Origin: Clostridia bacterium | Lineage (GTDB): Bacteria; Bacillota; Clostridia; Christensenellales; Aristaeellaceae | Direction: 5' to 3' | Length of the DNA: 9,962 nucleotides | NCBI GenBank assembly: GCA_016297535.1 | Contig: JAEDGL010000088.1 | Location: 1 to 9,962, forward strand | Part shown: positions 1 to 7,657 of the stretch, piece after piece | Layout: every line of letters begins with the position of its first letter | Numbering within the stretch: the stretch's first letter is position 1 | Program-made: the position numbers and the translations under genes | Notes under the pieces: generated by a model | The model's input: only the letters and a program-made list of their open reading frames with translations | What the model was told of the DNA's origin: nothing | The model's database searches: none

Positions 1-105
1 TGCTGCGCAAGGCTTCCGAGCCCACCGCACAGGTCGCTGGGCTCGGAACAAGAGTCGGAGGGCTGCGGCCCTCCGACTCCTCCCAGAGGGTTTATCGACA
101 ACCTG
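1..105. repeat. Tandem perfect hairpins, probable dispersed intergenic repeat
   Basis: Two strong inverted repeats sit side by side. The first has an 11-bp perfect stem, TTCCGAGCCCA at 14-24 pairing with TGGGCTCGGAA at 38-48, around a 13-nt loop. The second has a 12-bp perfect stem, GAGTCGGAGGGC at 52-63 pairing with GCCCTCCGACTC at 68-79, around the loop TGCG. They are followed by CCCAGAGGGTTTATCGACAA at 82-101. There is no clear T-tract after either stem, so a classic intrinsic terminator is not the best reading, although ending an upstream transcript is possible. The hairpin followed by a TTTATCGACAA tail resembles intergenic repeat elements I associate with gut Clostridia; that is recollection, not a search result. 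The frame from base 1 to 201 is open through both hairpins, but the palindromes and the promoter inside it argue against coding. Confidence 0.55.
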
Positions 106-124
106 AGCAACGGAAAACTATCCA

Positions 125-152
125 TTGCACATCCTAGAAAAGACGGTATAAT
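125..152 (+). promoter_or_regulatory. Probable sigma-A-type promoter of the seven-gene operon
   Basis: A perfect -10 hexamer TATAAT lies at 147-152. A weak -35 candidate TTGCAC lies at 125-130, with a 16-nt spacer. Transcription would start near 159, giving a leader of about 38 nt before the ATG at 198. The gene is served by the ribosome-binding site AGAGGTG at 186-192, five bases from the start. The -10 box is convincing; the -35 matches the consensus only in TTG. It is the only promoter I can see for the genes downstream, which have no gap large enough to hold another. Confidence 0.65.
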
Positions 153-197
153 AGATTTGATCCTGATCTGTGCGTATCAAACAAAAGAGGTGTCTGT

Positions 198-1571
198 ATG
201 AAATATGCTTTCAGAACGCTCCTGTGCCTGCTGCTGACCCTTCTGTGCTGCCTTACTGGCGCACAGGGCCTGGAATACGGCGGAAAGCCGCTGGATTTTC
301 AGAGCCTGGAACGCTTTCCCTCCTTTTTTGGCGATGAGCAAACCGGCAGCTGGACCGTCAACGCCTATCAGGCGGATGCGTTGCTGGACCGTTTTTGGGA
401 TTACGGCATGCGCAACAGCAGCCGCACGGTGGTGTTTCACCTGGCCGCGCAGGGCGACAGCCGCACCGGCGTGTGGACGCCTGTTTTGCGCTTTTACCAT
501 ATCGATGGCAACCCGATCAACGCCCGGGCCGTCAGCATTCTGACCAATGGGCGGCGCTACGATCTGGCGGCGTTTTCCCAAAGCGTGGACAAAAACCGCC
601 AGACGGCGGAATGCATCACCGTGCCGCTCAACCGCGAGGGGCTGCAGGTGGTGGCGGCCATGCGGCAATCGGAAAAAGTGACCCTGCGCCTGATTGGCGA
701 GCGGCAGTATACGCTGACGGTGGACCGTACCGCCACCACCGAGCGCATGGCGCTGGAGGGGCAGTCCCTGATCGGGCTGGATGCCGGCCTTGCGCTGCTT
801 GACGAGCTGGGCGTGGATCGCTATGTGCTGTGGGATTTTAGCGAAAAGGCCTGGCTGCGGGAATACGGCTGGCGGCCGCAGGTTACGCAGGGCTCCCTGG
901 GGGAAACCCTTTGCGGCCAGCCTTTGTCCGACAGCATGGGCATGCTTTTGCCGGATGATGGAGGCGAGGCCGCCGTGGCCGTGCAGGAGACGCTGATTGC
1001 GCACGGCTTTTTGTACGGAACCCCCAGCTGGAAGCTGAACGCCATTGCTGTGGAAGCTGTTCTGCGCGCGCAGAAGCATCTGGGACGCGTTCCCACCGGC
1101 TGCGTAGATGAGGCGCTGATGCAGGCGCTGGCGCAGGAAGCCCCTGCGCAGCTGGCGCAGGAAGCCGCCCTGTCCGCGCTGGGCGCGAATGTGCAGCTTG
1201 GCCTGGAGCGCTGCTGGTTTGCCGGCGGCGTGGGCCCGTCCGCCGGCGGCGAGGAGCTGCGCACCGTTCTCAATACCGATCATGTATTTCTTGCTGCGGA
1301 CGGCGTTATCCGCAACTGCGGCCAGCAGGAACTGCAGCTGTTTTTGCAGATGAAGGCCAGGATGCTGTACAACGGCCTCTATGCCTACGAGGCGGAGCTG
1401 GCCGTGGAAGGCTGCGACGGTACGCAGCTGGATACCCGATTGCTGCCCCTGGAGCAGGCAAGGCTGCTGGTTTATGCGGAGCTGCCCGCGCAGCTTGCCC
1501 TGGATGAGCAGGCGCAGTGGAGCGTTGCTTTTGAGCTTGATGGCGAAAGCCTGGTCATCAACCTGAAGTGA
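198..1571 (+). CDS. Secreted protein with peptidoglycan-binding-like domain, operon leader
   Basis: The 457-residue product begins with a signal peptide (basic MKYAFR, a leucine-rich core to about residue 19, then TGAQG, a plausible type I cleavage region), so it should act outside the membrane. Residues about 50-190 form a beta-rich region I cannot assign to a family. Residues about 253-311 resemble the PG_binding_1 fold: a leading AVQETL helix, the turn HGFLYG, then VEAVLRAQKHLG and VPTGCVDEAL, which match the usual pattern of LQ..L...G, V..FQ...G and T...L. The C-terminal 100 residues are beta-rich and unassigned. No catalytic motif is visible. The start ATG is set by AAGAGGTG five bases upstream and by the signal peptide. 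The gene ends inside the ribosome-binding region of the first membrane-fusion protein, so it is translationally close to the exporter. I infer that it anchors or positions the complex at the cell wall; it could also bind the substrate. The family name is unknown. Confidence 0.85.
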   Translation: MKYAFRTLLCLLLTLLCCLTGAQGLEYGGKPLDFQSLERFPSFFGDEQTGSWTVNAYQADALLDRFWDYGMRNSSRTVVFHLAAQGDSRTGVWTPVLRFYHIDGNPINARAVSILTNGRRYDLAAFSQSVDKNRQTAECITVPLNREGLQVVAAMRQSEKVTLRLIGERQYTLTVDRTATTERMALEGQSLIGLDAGLALLDELGVDRYVLWDFSEKAWLREYGWRPQVTQGSLGETLCGQPLSDSMGMLLPDDGGEAAVAVQETLIAHGFLYGTPSWKLNAIAVEAVLRAQKHLGRVPTGCVDEALMQALAQEAPAQLAQEAALSALGANVQLGLERCWFAGGVGPSAGGEELRTVLNTDHVFLAADGVIRNCGQQELQLFLQMKARMLYNGLYAYEAELAVEGCDGTQLDTRLLPLEQARLLVYAELPAQLALDEQAQWSVAFELDGESLVINLK

Positions 1572-1573
1572 GG
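1568..1573 (+). promoter_or_regulatory. Ribosome-binding site that decides the start of the lipoprotein adaptor
   Basis: GTGAGG lies six bases before the ATG at 1580 and overlaps the TGA stop of the preceding gene. Two other in-frame starts, GTG 1568 and ATG 1574, have no Shine-Dalgarno match at a proper distance. The site therefore favours 1580 and points to translational coupling with the leader gene. Confidence 0.6.
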
Positions 1574-1579
1574 ATGCCT

Positions 1580-2680
1580 ATGCGCTGGAAATGTTTGTTT
1601 GTCTGCCTGATGGCGGCGTGCCTGCTTACCTCCTGCGCGCTGTTGCCCGAGGAGGAAGCCGTTCGCACCGCGCCGGTCACGCGCAGCTATGTGCGGCCGG
1701 AATACAACACCGCCGCGGTGGAGCGCGGCGATCTGATTCATAGCGTTAGGATCAGCTGCAGCTATGTGCCCGTGCAGACGGCCAGCCTCTCCTTTATGCT
1801 GGATGATGAGTACATCGACCGCTTTCTGGTGCAGGCGGGCGACAGCGTAAAAGCCGGGCAGGTGCTTGCCCAGCTGCAGCTGGGCGATCTGCAGGAGCGG
1901 ATCGCCGCCGCGCAAACGGAGACGGCGGTGCTTGAAATGCGGCTTACCCATGAGAAAAAACAGTATGATCTGAATTTGAAGCGCCTGGAGATAACCACCG
2001 CGCAGATGGACGCCCTGCAAAAGGCGCAGGCGCTTGAAAAGGCGCGGGAAAGCTATGCCCGGTCCGCGCGATCGCTGCAGGATTTGCTCACCTTCAACCG
2101 CCTTACGCTGGAGGCGCTCAACAGCGAACTGGCCAAGCGCCAGATCCGCGCTCCTTTTGACGGCACCGTTACCCGTGTAACGGATTTTGAGGAGGGCGAC
2201 AAAAGCGAGTTTGGCATCGGCGTTCTTACGCTGGTGGATTCCACGCGCTCCATCTTTCGTGCCTCCACGGAGTACTGGGACCGCTTTACGCCGGGCGAAG
2301 TTTATTGGATAACCGTCAAAAAGGAAGACTACGAGGCCGTTGTGGTTGGCGAGGAGGAGCTTGGGCTTGCACCGCAGGCACGCGAGACGGGCAAGCGCAG
2401 CTATGTGTACTTTGCGCTTACCCGGCCCAGCTTTGAGCTTAAGGACGGCGACACGGGCACGGTGGAAATGGTGGTGGATCAGAGGCTGAATGTGCTGCAC
2501 GTACCCGCCGGAGCCGTTTCCGCCGCCGGCGGCAGGCCCATTGTATACGAGCTGCGCGAGGATGGCATGAAGACGTACAGGTATGTGGAAACCGGCGTAA
2601 CCATCGACGGCCGGACCGAGATTATCAGCGGCCTTGAGGAAGGCGAAAGCGTGATTGTGAAGGGAGGGGGGAACCGGTGA
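1580..2680 (+). CDS. Membrane-fusion lipoprotein (HlyD/MacA/YknX-like), adaptor 1
   Basis: This is a 366-residue periplasmic-adaptor-type subunit of an ABC exporter. The N-terminus is a lipoprotein signal peptide with lipobox L16-T17-S18-C19, so the mature protein should be lipid-anchored at the outer face of the membrane. Domains in order: first half of the lipoyl/barrel-sandwich domain (about 75-99, ending in VKAGQVLAQLQ), an alpha-helical hairpin rich in Q, E, A, K and R (about 101-189), the second lipoyl half beginning IRAPFDGTVTRV at 189-200, a beta-barrel region (about 220-290), and a membrane-proximal C-terminal domain (LHVPAGAV at 296-303, then GLEEGESVIVKGG) typical of RND/MacA-type adaptors. 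The start at 1580 is preferred over 1568 and 1574 because GTGAGG lies six bases ahead. It overlaps the next adaptor gene by 4 bp. It is the only one of the three adaptors with a lipobox. The family assignment is firm; the substrate is unknown. Confidence 0.92.
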   Translation: MRWKCLFVCLMAACLLTSCALLPEEEAVRTAPVTRSYVRPEYNTAAVERGDLIHSVRISCSYVPVQTASLSFMLDDEYIDRFLVQAGDSVKAGQVLAQLQLGDLQERIAAAQTETAVLEMRLTHEKKQYDLNLKRLEITTAQMDALQKAQALEKARESYARSARSLQDLLTFNRLTLEALNSELAKRQIRAPFDGTVTRVTDFEEGDKSEFGIGVLTLVDSTRSIFRASTEYWDRFTPGEVYWITVKKEDYEAVVVGEEELGLAPQARETGKRSYVYFALTRPSFELKDGDTGTVEMVVDQRLNVLHVPAGAVSAAGGRPIVYELREDGMKTYRYVETGVTIDGRTEIISGLEEGESVIVKGGGNR

Positions 2681-3759
2681 AAAAATGGATGGCGGCGCTT
2701 TTCTGCCTGGTGCTGTGCGCTTCCCGCGCGCTGGCGCAGCAGCCTCCCGAGCTGATGGAGCCTGTGGGCGTACAGCTCAACGCGGTGGAAGCCTATGTAG
2801 GGGAAATTTCCAAAATAGCCGTGTATCCCGCCTCGGTCATTCCCTATGTGGAGGAGTTTTTCTTTGCCCAGGAGGGTGTAATCGATGAGCTGCACGTGGC
2901 GCTGGGACAGATGGTAAAGGCCGGGGATCCGCTGGTTACGCTGGATACCGAAAGCGAATGCGAACGCGCAGACGAGCTGCGCCGCGAAATCGAGCAGCTG
3001 ACCATTAACGGCGGCTACGAGGACGAGCTTGCAAGGATCGATCTGGCCATTCTGGATGCCGAGCTGCGCGCGCTTGAAAAGCAGGAGCCCGTTGATCAAA
3101 GCGCCGTCTTGCTCAAGCAGCTGGATGTGGAAGAAAAAAAGCTGGAAGTGGAGCTGGCTACCGGCCTGCGCGCTCTTTCGCTCCGGCAGCTCAGGGACGA
3201 ACTGGAGGCACTGGAGGATGAAATCAGCCAAAACGTGCTTTACGCACCCTTTGACGGCCGCGTGGTGCACATGAGCGGGGAATGGCAGCCGGGCAGCTAT
3301 GTAAGCGCCTATGCGCCCCTGCTGTATCTGACGGATGATACGCGGCTGTTTGTACAGTCCGACTACATTTCCAGCGCCACGCTGAACGCCGCGCACGCGG
3401 TATACGCCTGCATTGGCGCGCAAAGCTATGCGCTGAGCGCAACCCCTGTGGATGAAAAGCGGTATCTGGCGCAGGTGCTTTCCGGCGAAAAGCTGATGCG
3501 GCAGTTTACCGTTGACAACCCGGATGATCAGCTGGCCCCCGGCCAGTATGCGGCGGTCTGCGTGGAAAGCAGCTATCAGGCGGATGCGCTGCTGGTGCCG
3601 TCCAACGCCCTGTACACGGCGGATTCGGGCCGTTATCTGTATGTGATGGAGGATGGCGTGCGCGTTCGGCGCGATGTAAAGGTGGGCGTAGCCACCGACT
3701 GGTACACCCAGATTACCGAAGGGCTGCAGGAGGGAGAGCTGGTCTATGTCAAGGAGTAA
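2677..3759 (+). CDS. Membrane-fusion protein (HlyD/MacA-like), adaptor 2
   Basis: The 360-residue product starts at a GTG that overlaps the upstream stop by 4 bp (GTGA), with GGAGG at 2663-2667 nine bases ahead. It has a signal peptide (MKKWMAALFCLVLC, probable cleavage after ALA at 20) and no lipobox cysteine at the cleavage site. Domains: first lipoyl half about 64-90 (VIDELHVALGQMVKAGDPLV), alpha-helical hairpin about 91-187, rich in E, L, R and A, second lipoyl half starting LYAPFDGRVV at 188-197, a beta-barrel, and the C-terminal adaptor domain (LLVPSNALYT, then EGLQEGELVYVKE at the end). It is clearly related in plan to adaptors 1 and 3 but has diverged in sequence, so it is not a recent duplicate. 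It probably forms part of a ring or funnel above the permease, perhaps mixed with the other two adaptors; the mixing is inference. Confidence 0.91.
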   Translation: MKKWMAALFCLVLCASRALAQQPPELMEPVGVQLNAVEAYVGEISKIAVYPASVIPYVEEFFFAQEGVIDELHVALGQMVKAGDPLVTLDTESECERADELRREIEQLTINGGYEDELARIDLAILDAELRALEKQEPVDQSAVLLKQLDVEEKKLEVELATGLRALSLRQLRDELEALEDEISQNVLYAPFDGRVVHMSGEWQPGSYVSAYAPLLYLTDDTRLFVQSDYISSATLNAAHAVYACIGAQSYALSATPVDEKRYLAQVLSGEKLMRQFTVDNPDDQLAPGQYAAVCVESSYQADALLVPSNALYTADSGRYLYVMEDGVRVRRDVKVGVATDWYTQITEGLQEGELVYVKE

Positions 3760-4831
3760 GCTGTGCCTGCTGCTGTGCCTGTGCCTGCCCATCGCATCCG
3801 CCAGGGCGCAAAGCCCCAATCTGATCTCCGAGGATATGATCCGGGCCGAAACCGTGCATTATTCCAAAACAGCGGTTGTGGAAATGGGGGAGTATGCGCG
3901 CGATTTCAGTACCAGCGCGTCGGAATACTATCCCCACACGGTTACGCTGGCCGCGCAAACCGATGGCGCCAGCTTTGTTCAGTACCACGTGTCCCGTGGC
4001 CAGCAGGTTCGGCAGGGAGATCTGCTGGCAACCTTTGCGCTGGAAACCGACGAGGCAGCCCGCGCCCGCGCCACGCTCTCGCTGGAGCGCGCGAGAGAGG
4101 ATTATGAAGCCGAAGCCCAAACCAAACGTGAGGAAATAGCCGCCATGCTCCAGGCGCATGCCGCCATTCGCGATTTCCAGGAGCGCGAGCTGGACGCGTT
4201 GCGCATCAGGCGCGCGCAGACGGCCTATCAGCAGTACTGCTACCAGCAAAGCTGCGCCATCGACCGTCTCTCGCGGCAGCTTGCCCGGCTGGAGGAAGCC
4301 AGCATCCGCTCTCATCTTTACGCGCCCTTTGACGGGGTGATTACCGCCCTTGCCTACAAGCGCGAGGGCGAAAGGGTCTACCCGCACGAGGGGCTGGTAA
4401 CCCTGCACCGCGAGGAGGACATGCTGCTTCGCATCAGCAACGATCAGCTTCATTTTCGCTACGGCATGTCCGTTACCGTTACCGGCGGCTCAAAGACGGA
4501 GCCCCAGACGTACCGGGGTCAGGTGGTGGCGGCGGACAACATGCTGGGCGAAAGCCGCCGTCAGGGGTATGCCTACATCCGGCTGGAGCCCTTTGATAAC
4601 GGTGAAAAACCCCGCTTTGCCCGCCTTACGGCCACAGGCGTTTCGGAATACCTGGCGGATGTCATGGTCGTTCCGCGCCGCGCCGTAACCATGGACGGAG
4701 GCCGGTACTGCGTGGAATGCCTGGTGAACGGAAGCCTGCAAAAGCGCTATATCAACGCGGGCCTCATGAATATGGCCCACGTTTGGGTGCTGCAGGGACT
4801 GCGGCCCGGCGACACCATTATCATCGATTAA
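3746..4831 (+). CDS. Membrane-fusion protein (HlyD/MacA-like), adaptor 3
   Basis: The 361-residue product overlaps adaptor 2 by 14 bp and has AGGAGGGAG at 3728-3736, nine bases before the ATG. A signal peptide is present (LCLLLCLCLPIASARA, likely cleavage after A21). Domains: first lipoyl half about 72-98 (VSRGQQVRQGDLLATF), alpha-hairpin about 101-190, second lipoyl half LYAPFDGVIT at 191-200, a beta-barrel, and a C-terminal domain (VMVVPRRAVT, then LQGLRPGDTIIID). The second hairpin helix has an unusual patch rich in Q and Y with cysteines at 165 and 170, which could form a disulfide outside the cell. It is the most divergent of the three adaptors in its lipoyl region, where the usual G-D-x-V-x-x-G pattern is partly changed to RGQQVRQGD. 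It lies 12 bp before the permease gene, so it belongs to the same transporter. Confidence 0.9.
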   Translation: MSRSKLCLLLCLCLPIASARAQSPNLISEDMIRAETVHYSKTAVVEMGEYARDFSTSASEYYPHTVTLAAQTDGASFVQYHVSRGQQVRQGDLLATFALETDEAARARATLSLERAREDYEAEAQTKREEIAAMLQAHAAIRDFQERELDALRIRRAQTAYQQYCYQQSCAIDRLSRQLARLEEASIRSHLYAPFDGVITALAYKREGERVYPHEGLVTLHREEDMLLRISNDQLHFRYGMSVTVTGGSKTEPQTYRGQVVAADNMLGESRRQGYAYIRLEPFDNGEKPRFARLTATGVSEYLADVMVVPRRAVTMDGGRYCVECLVNGSLQKRYINAGLMNMAHVWVLQGLRPGDTIIID

Positions 4832-4843
4832 CCGGAGGCAGCC

Positions 4844-7654
4844 ATGCTCAGATTTGTCATCAACAAAATGCGAAGCAAAAAATGGATGATCCTGGCGCTT
4901 CTGATTGGCAACATCCTGCTTGTCAGCATTGCGGCGGGCAATCCCATGTACACCCACGCGGTGTTTCAACGCACCATTACCAAAAAGCTGGAAACCTTTC
5001 TGACCCAAAAAAACGCCTACCCGGGCCAGATTACCTTCAAAATGAAAAGCCAGACGGATGATCTGGCCAGGGTGCGGGAGCATGAGGCTGTTGTGCAGGG
5101 TATGCCCGATGCCTTCGGGGTGCAGGCGCTGCATTCCATCAGCCATTTCAGCGCCATCAAAACCAGCGCCAGCCTGCTTTTGCCGCGCGACGATGCAGCC
5201 GACCTGCGGCTGACCGTTTCCAGCCTGAGCGATCTGGACCGGCATGCAAAGCTGGTAGCGGGCAGAATGTATGCCCCGCAGCCGGATGAGGACGGCGTGT
5301 ACGATGTTATTCTCAGCGAAAAGGCCATCATTGCCCAAAACCTGATGCTGGATGACGTGGTGGTTTTTTCCCGCATGACAAACGCGCAGGGCGAGCCGCT
5401 CAGGCTGCGCGTGGCGGGCGTGTTTACCAACAGCTCCAGCGAGGATCTTTACTGGGTCAACTCGCCCAGCTACTACAGCGACAACCTGTTTATGGCGCCC
5501 GAGGCGTTTGAGGCGTTTTTTCTGAGCACCGAAAAGCTGCCCTGGCAGATCAATGGCACCTGGTATGTGCTGCTGGATTATACCGCCATGCGGGGCGACC
5601 AGGTGCAACGGATGCTGAATGTGGCCGACGGCTACCGCCGGGCCTACAACGGCAATGCCGTGCGCAGCTACAACGACCATTTTTCGGAAATCTTTACCGG
5701 GTATCTTGCCTCCATGCAAAAGGTACAGGTAACGCTGTGGGTTTTGCAGGTGCCGGTGTTTGTGCTGCTGTGCGCGTTCATCTTTATGGTTTCCCGGCAG
5801 ATGCTGCAGATGGAGCAAAACGAAATCGCGGTTCTCAAAAGCCGCGGCGCGGGCAAAGCGCAGATTTTTGGCATCTACCTTGTGCAAAGCGTGCTGGTAT
5901 CGCTGCTTGCCCTGGCCGCCGGCATACCGCTGGGCATGTATCTGTGCCAGGTGCTGGGATCGGCCAATGCCTTTCTGGAATTTGTGCGCAGAAGCGCCCT
6001 GCCCCTGGAAATAACCGGCGAGGCGCTGCTGTATGCAGGCGCGGCTTCGCTTTTGTCCATCTGCGCCATGACGCTGCCCGCTCTGCGCTATGCCCGTACC
6101 GGCATTGTAAACGCCAAGCGGCAAAAGCACCGCCGCGCCGCTGCGCCGCTGTGGCAAAAGCTGGGACTGGATGTGGTTTTGCTGCTGGTGGCGCTCTATG
6201 GCCTGTACAGCTTCAATGCCCAGAAGGAAATCCTTGCCGCCCGGGTGGCGGAGGGAGCGGCGCTGGATCCGTTGCTGTTTCTTTCCAGCTCGCTGTTCAT
6301 GATTGGCTGCGGCCTGCTGACCGTACGCCTGGCTCCGCTGCTGGTATGGTGCGTATACCGCCTGCTGCGCCGCTGGTGGAGCCCGGCCTTGTACGCATCC
6401 TTTCTGCAGGTGCTTCGTACGCGCAGCAGCCAGAGCTTTATCATGGTCTTCCTGATCATGACCATTGCCCTGGGCGTGTTTAACGCCCAGGCGGCCCGCA
6501 CCATCAACCAGAATACCGAGGACAACCTGCGCTATTCCATCGGCGCAGATGTGGTGCTGCAGGAAAGCTGGGACAGCACCGAGGCCGGCGGGGAGGAGGG
6601 CAGCTCCCTGGGCGAGGTGACCTTTTTCGAGCCGGATTTTGGCCGCTTTGAGGCGCTTGAAGGCGCGCAGGCCATCACGAAGGTTTATGTCAACAACGGC
6701 GTCAGCGTTTCCGCGGGCGGGGGCGCAAGCATCAAAAATGTGCAGCTCATGGGCATTCACACCAAAGAATTTGGCCAGGTGGCCTGGTTCAAGGACACCC
6801 TTTCCGACGTGCACTGGTATCATTATCTCAACGCCATGGCGCAAAACAGCCGTGCGGTGCTGGTGTCGCGCAATTTTGCCCAGCAATATGGCTACGGGCT
6901 GGGCGATTCCATCACCTACCGCAACAAAAACAACGACAGCATGCGCGGGGTGATCTACGGCTTTGTGGATTATTTTCCGGGCTGGAAGCCGGTGGCCTAT
7001 ACCAAAGGCTCGGATGGGCTGTATCACGAGACGGATCAGTACCTGATTGTGGCGCATCTGCAGCAGCTGCAATCCGCCTGGGGCGTGCTGCCCTATCAGG
7101 TGTGGATCAAAAACCGCGGCTCCAGCGCCTACCTGTACGATTTTGCCCGGACCAGCAACCGCAGGCTGTCGGTCTTTCTGGATGCCGGCGCGCAGCTGAT
7201 CGAAAAGAAAAACGATCCTATTCTGCAGGGCACCAACGGCATCCTCACGGTGGGCTTTATCGTGGTTCTGCTGCTGTGCTCGGTGGGCTTTCTCATTTTC
7301 TGGATTTTGTCCATCCAGTCGCGTTCGCTGCTGTTTGGCATTTTCCGCGCCATGGGCATGACCATGCGCGAGGTGCTTACCATGCTGGTCAACGAGCAGC
7401 TGTTTATCTCCGGGCTGTCCATTGTTGTGGGCGCCGTGGTGGGACGCCTGAGCGCGCGGCTTTACATGCCGCTGATTCAGCTGGCTTATGCCGCCAGCGA
7501 TAACGCGCTGCCGCTGGAGCTGGTCAGCCGGTCTGCGGACAATGTGCGCCTGTTTGCCGTTGTTGCCGCCGTGATGCTGGTGTGCATGGTGATACTGGGC
7601 GTGCTGGTCTCACGCATGAAGATTACCCAGGCGCTGAAATTGGGGGAGGATTGA
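4844..7654 (+). CDS. Two-module FtsX/MacB-like ABC transporter permease
   Basis: The 936-residue membrane subunit starts at an ATG with GGAGG five bases upstream. By eye there are about ten membrane segments, near 14-32, 297-317, 345-367, 394-416, 440-459, 480-505, 531-549, 800-823, 852-876 and 902-924. The order is helix, outer domain (about 33-296), three helices, two linking helices, helix, second outer domain (about 550-799), three helices. Each module therefore has the MacB/LolE layout of one helix, an extracytoplasmic domain and three helices. Both carry an FtsX-type coupling segment: EIAVLKSRGAGKAQI at 327-341 and LFGIFRAMGMTMREV at 830-844. This 4+2+4 plan is like that known for YbbP-type permeases. 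One chain could therefore supply both halves of the transporter and contact two ATPases. The ATPase genes follow directly. It is likely a mechanotransmission-type or lipid/peptide exporter; the substrate is unknown. Confidence 0.93.
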   Translation: MLRFVINKMRSKKWMILALLIGNILLVSIAAGNPMYTHAVFQRTITKKLETFLTQKNAYPGQITFKMKSQTDDLARVREHEAVVQGMPDAFGVQALHSISHFSAIKTSASLLLPRDDAADLRLTVSSLSDLDRHAKLVAGRMYAPQPDEDGVYDVILSEKAIIAQNLMLDDVVVFSRMTNAQGEPLRLRVAGVFTNSSSEDLYWVNSPSYYSDNLFMAPEAFEAFFLSTEKLPWQINGTWYVLLDYTAMRGDQVQRMLNVADGYRRAYNGNAVRSYNDHFSEIFTGYLASMQKVQVTLWVLQVPVFVLLCAFIFMVSRQMLQMEQNEIAVLKSRGAGKAQIFGIYLVQSVLVSLLALAAGIPLGMYLCQVLGSANAFLEFVRRSALPLEITGEALLYAGAASLLSICAMTLPALRYARTGIVNAKRQKHRRAAAPLWQKLGLDVVLLLVALYGLYSFNAQKEILAARVAEGAALDPLLFLSSSLFMIGCGLLTVRLAPLLVWCVYRLLRRWWSPALYASFLQVLRTRSSQSFIMVFLIMTIALGVFNAQAARTINQNTEDNLRYSIGADVVLQESWDSTEAGGEEGSSLGEVTFFEPDFGRFEALEGAQAITKVYVNNGVSVSAGGGASIKNVQLMGIHTKEFGQVAWFKDTLSDVHWYHYLNAMAQNSRAVLVSRNFAQQYGYGLGDSITYRNKNNDSMRGVIYGFVDYFPGWKPVAYTKGSDGLYHETDQYLIVAHLQQLQSAWGVLPYQVWIKNRGSSAYLYDFARTSNRRLSVFLDAGAQLIEKKNDPILQGTNGILTVGFIVVLLLCSVGFLIFWILSIQSRSLLFGIFRAMGMTMREVLTMLVNEQLFISGLSIVVGAVVGRLSARLYMPLIQLAYAASDNALPLELVSRSADNVRLFAVVAAVMLVCMVILGVLVSRMKITQALKLGED

Positions 7655-7657
7655 GCC

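Noticed and set aside
52..90. Second hairpin as an intrinsic terminator
   Set aside because: The stem is strong, but the bases after it are CTCCCAGAGGG and not a T-run; TTT appears only eleven bases later.
1..201. Open frame from the left edge ending in TGA at 199-201, as the tail of an upstream gene
   Set aside because: It runs through two perfect hairpins and the TATAAT promoter, and its translation looks like a repeat read as protein. A stop-free run of this length is not surprising in GC-rich DNA.
177..3819. Other long - strand open frames (177-1283, 1472-2500, 2479-3819)
   Set aside because: They show the same codon-aligned shadow effect opposite the leader gene and the adaptors, with low-complexity H/Q/R-rich translations and no family resemblance.
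4490..7072. 860-codon open frame on the - strand
   Set aside because: Its codons are the exact reverse complements of the adaptor 3 and permease codons, so it stays open only because those genes avoid TTA, CTA and TCA codons. The translation is rich in H, Q, R and G with no recognisable domain, and the + strand genes are unambiguous.
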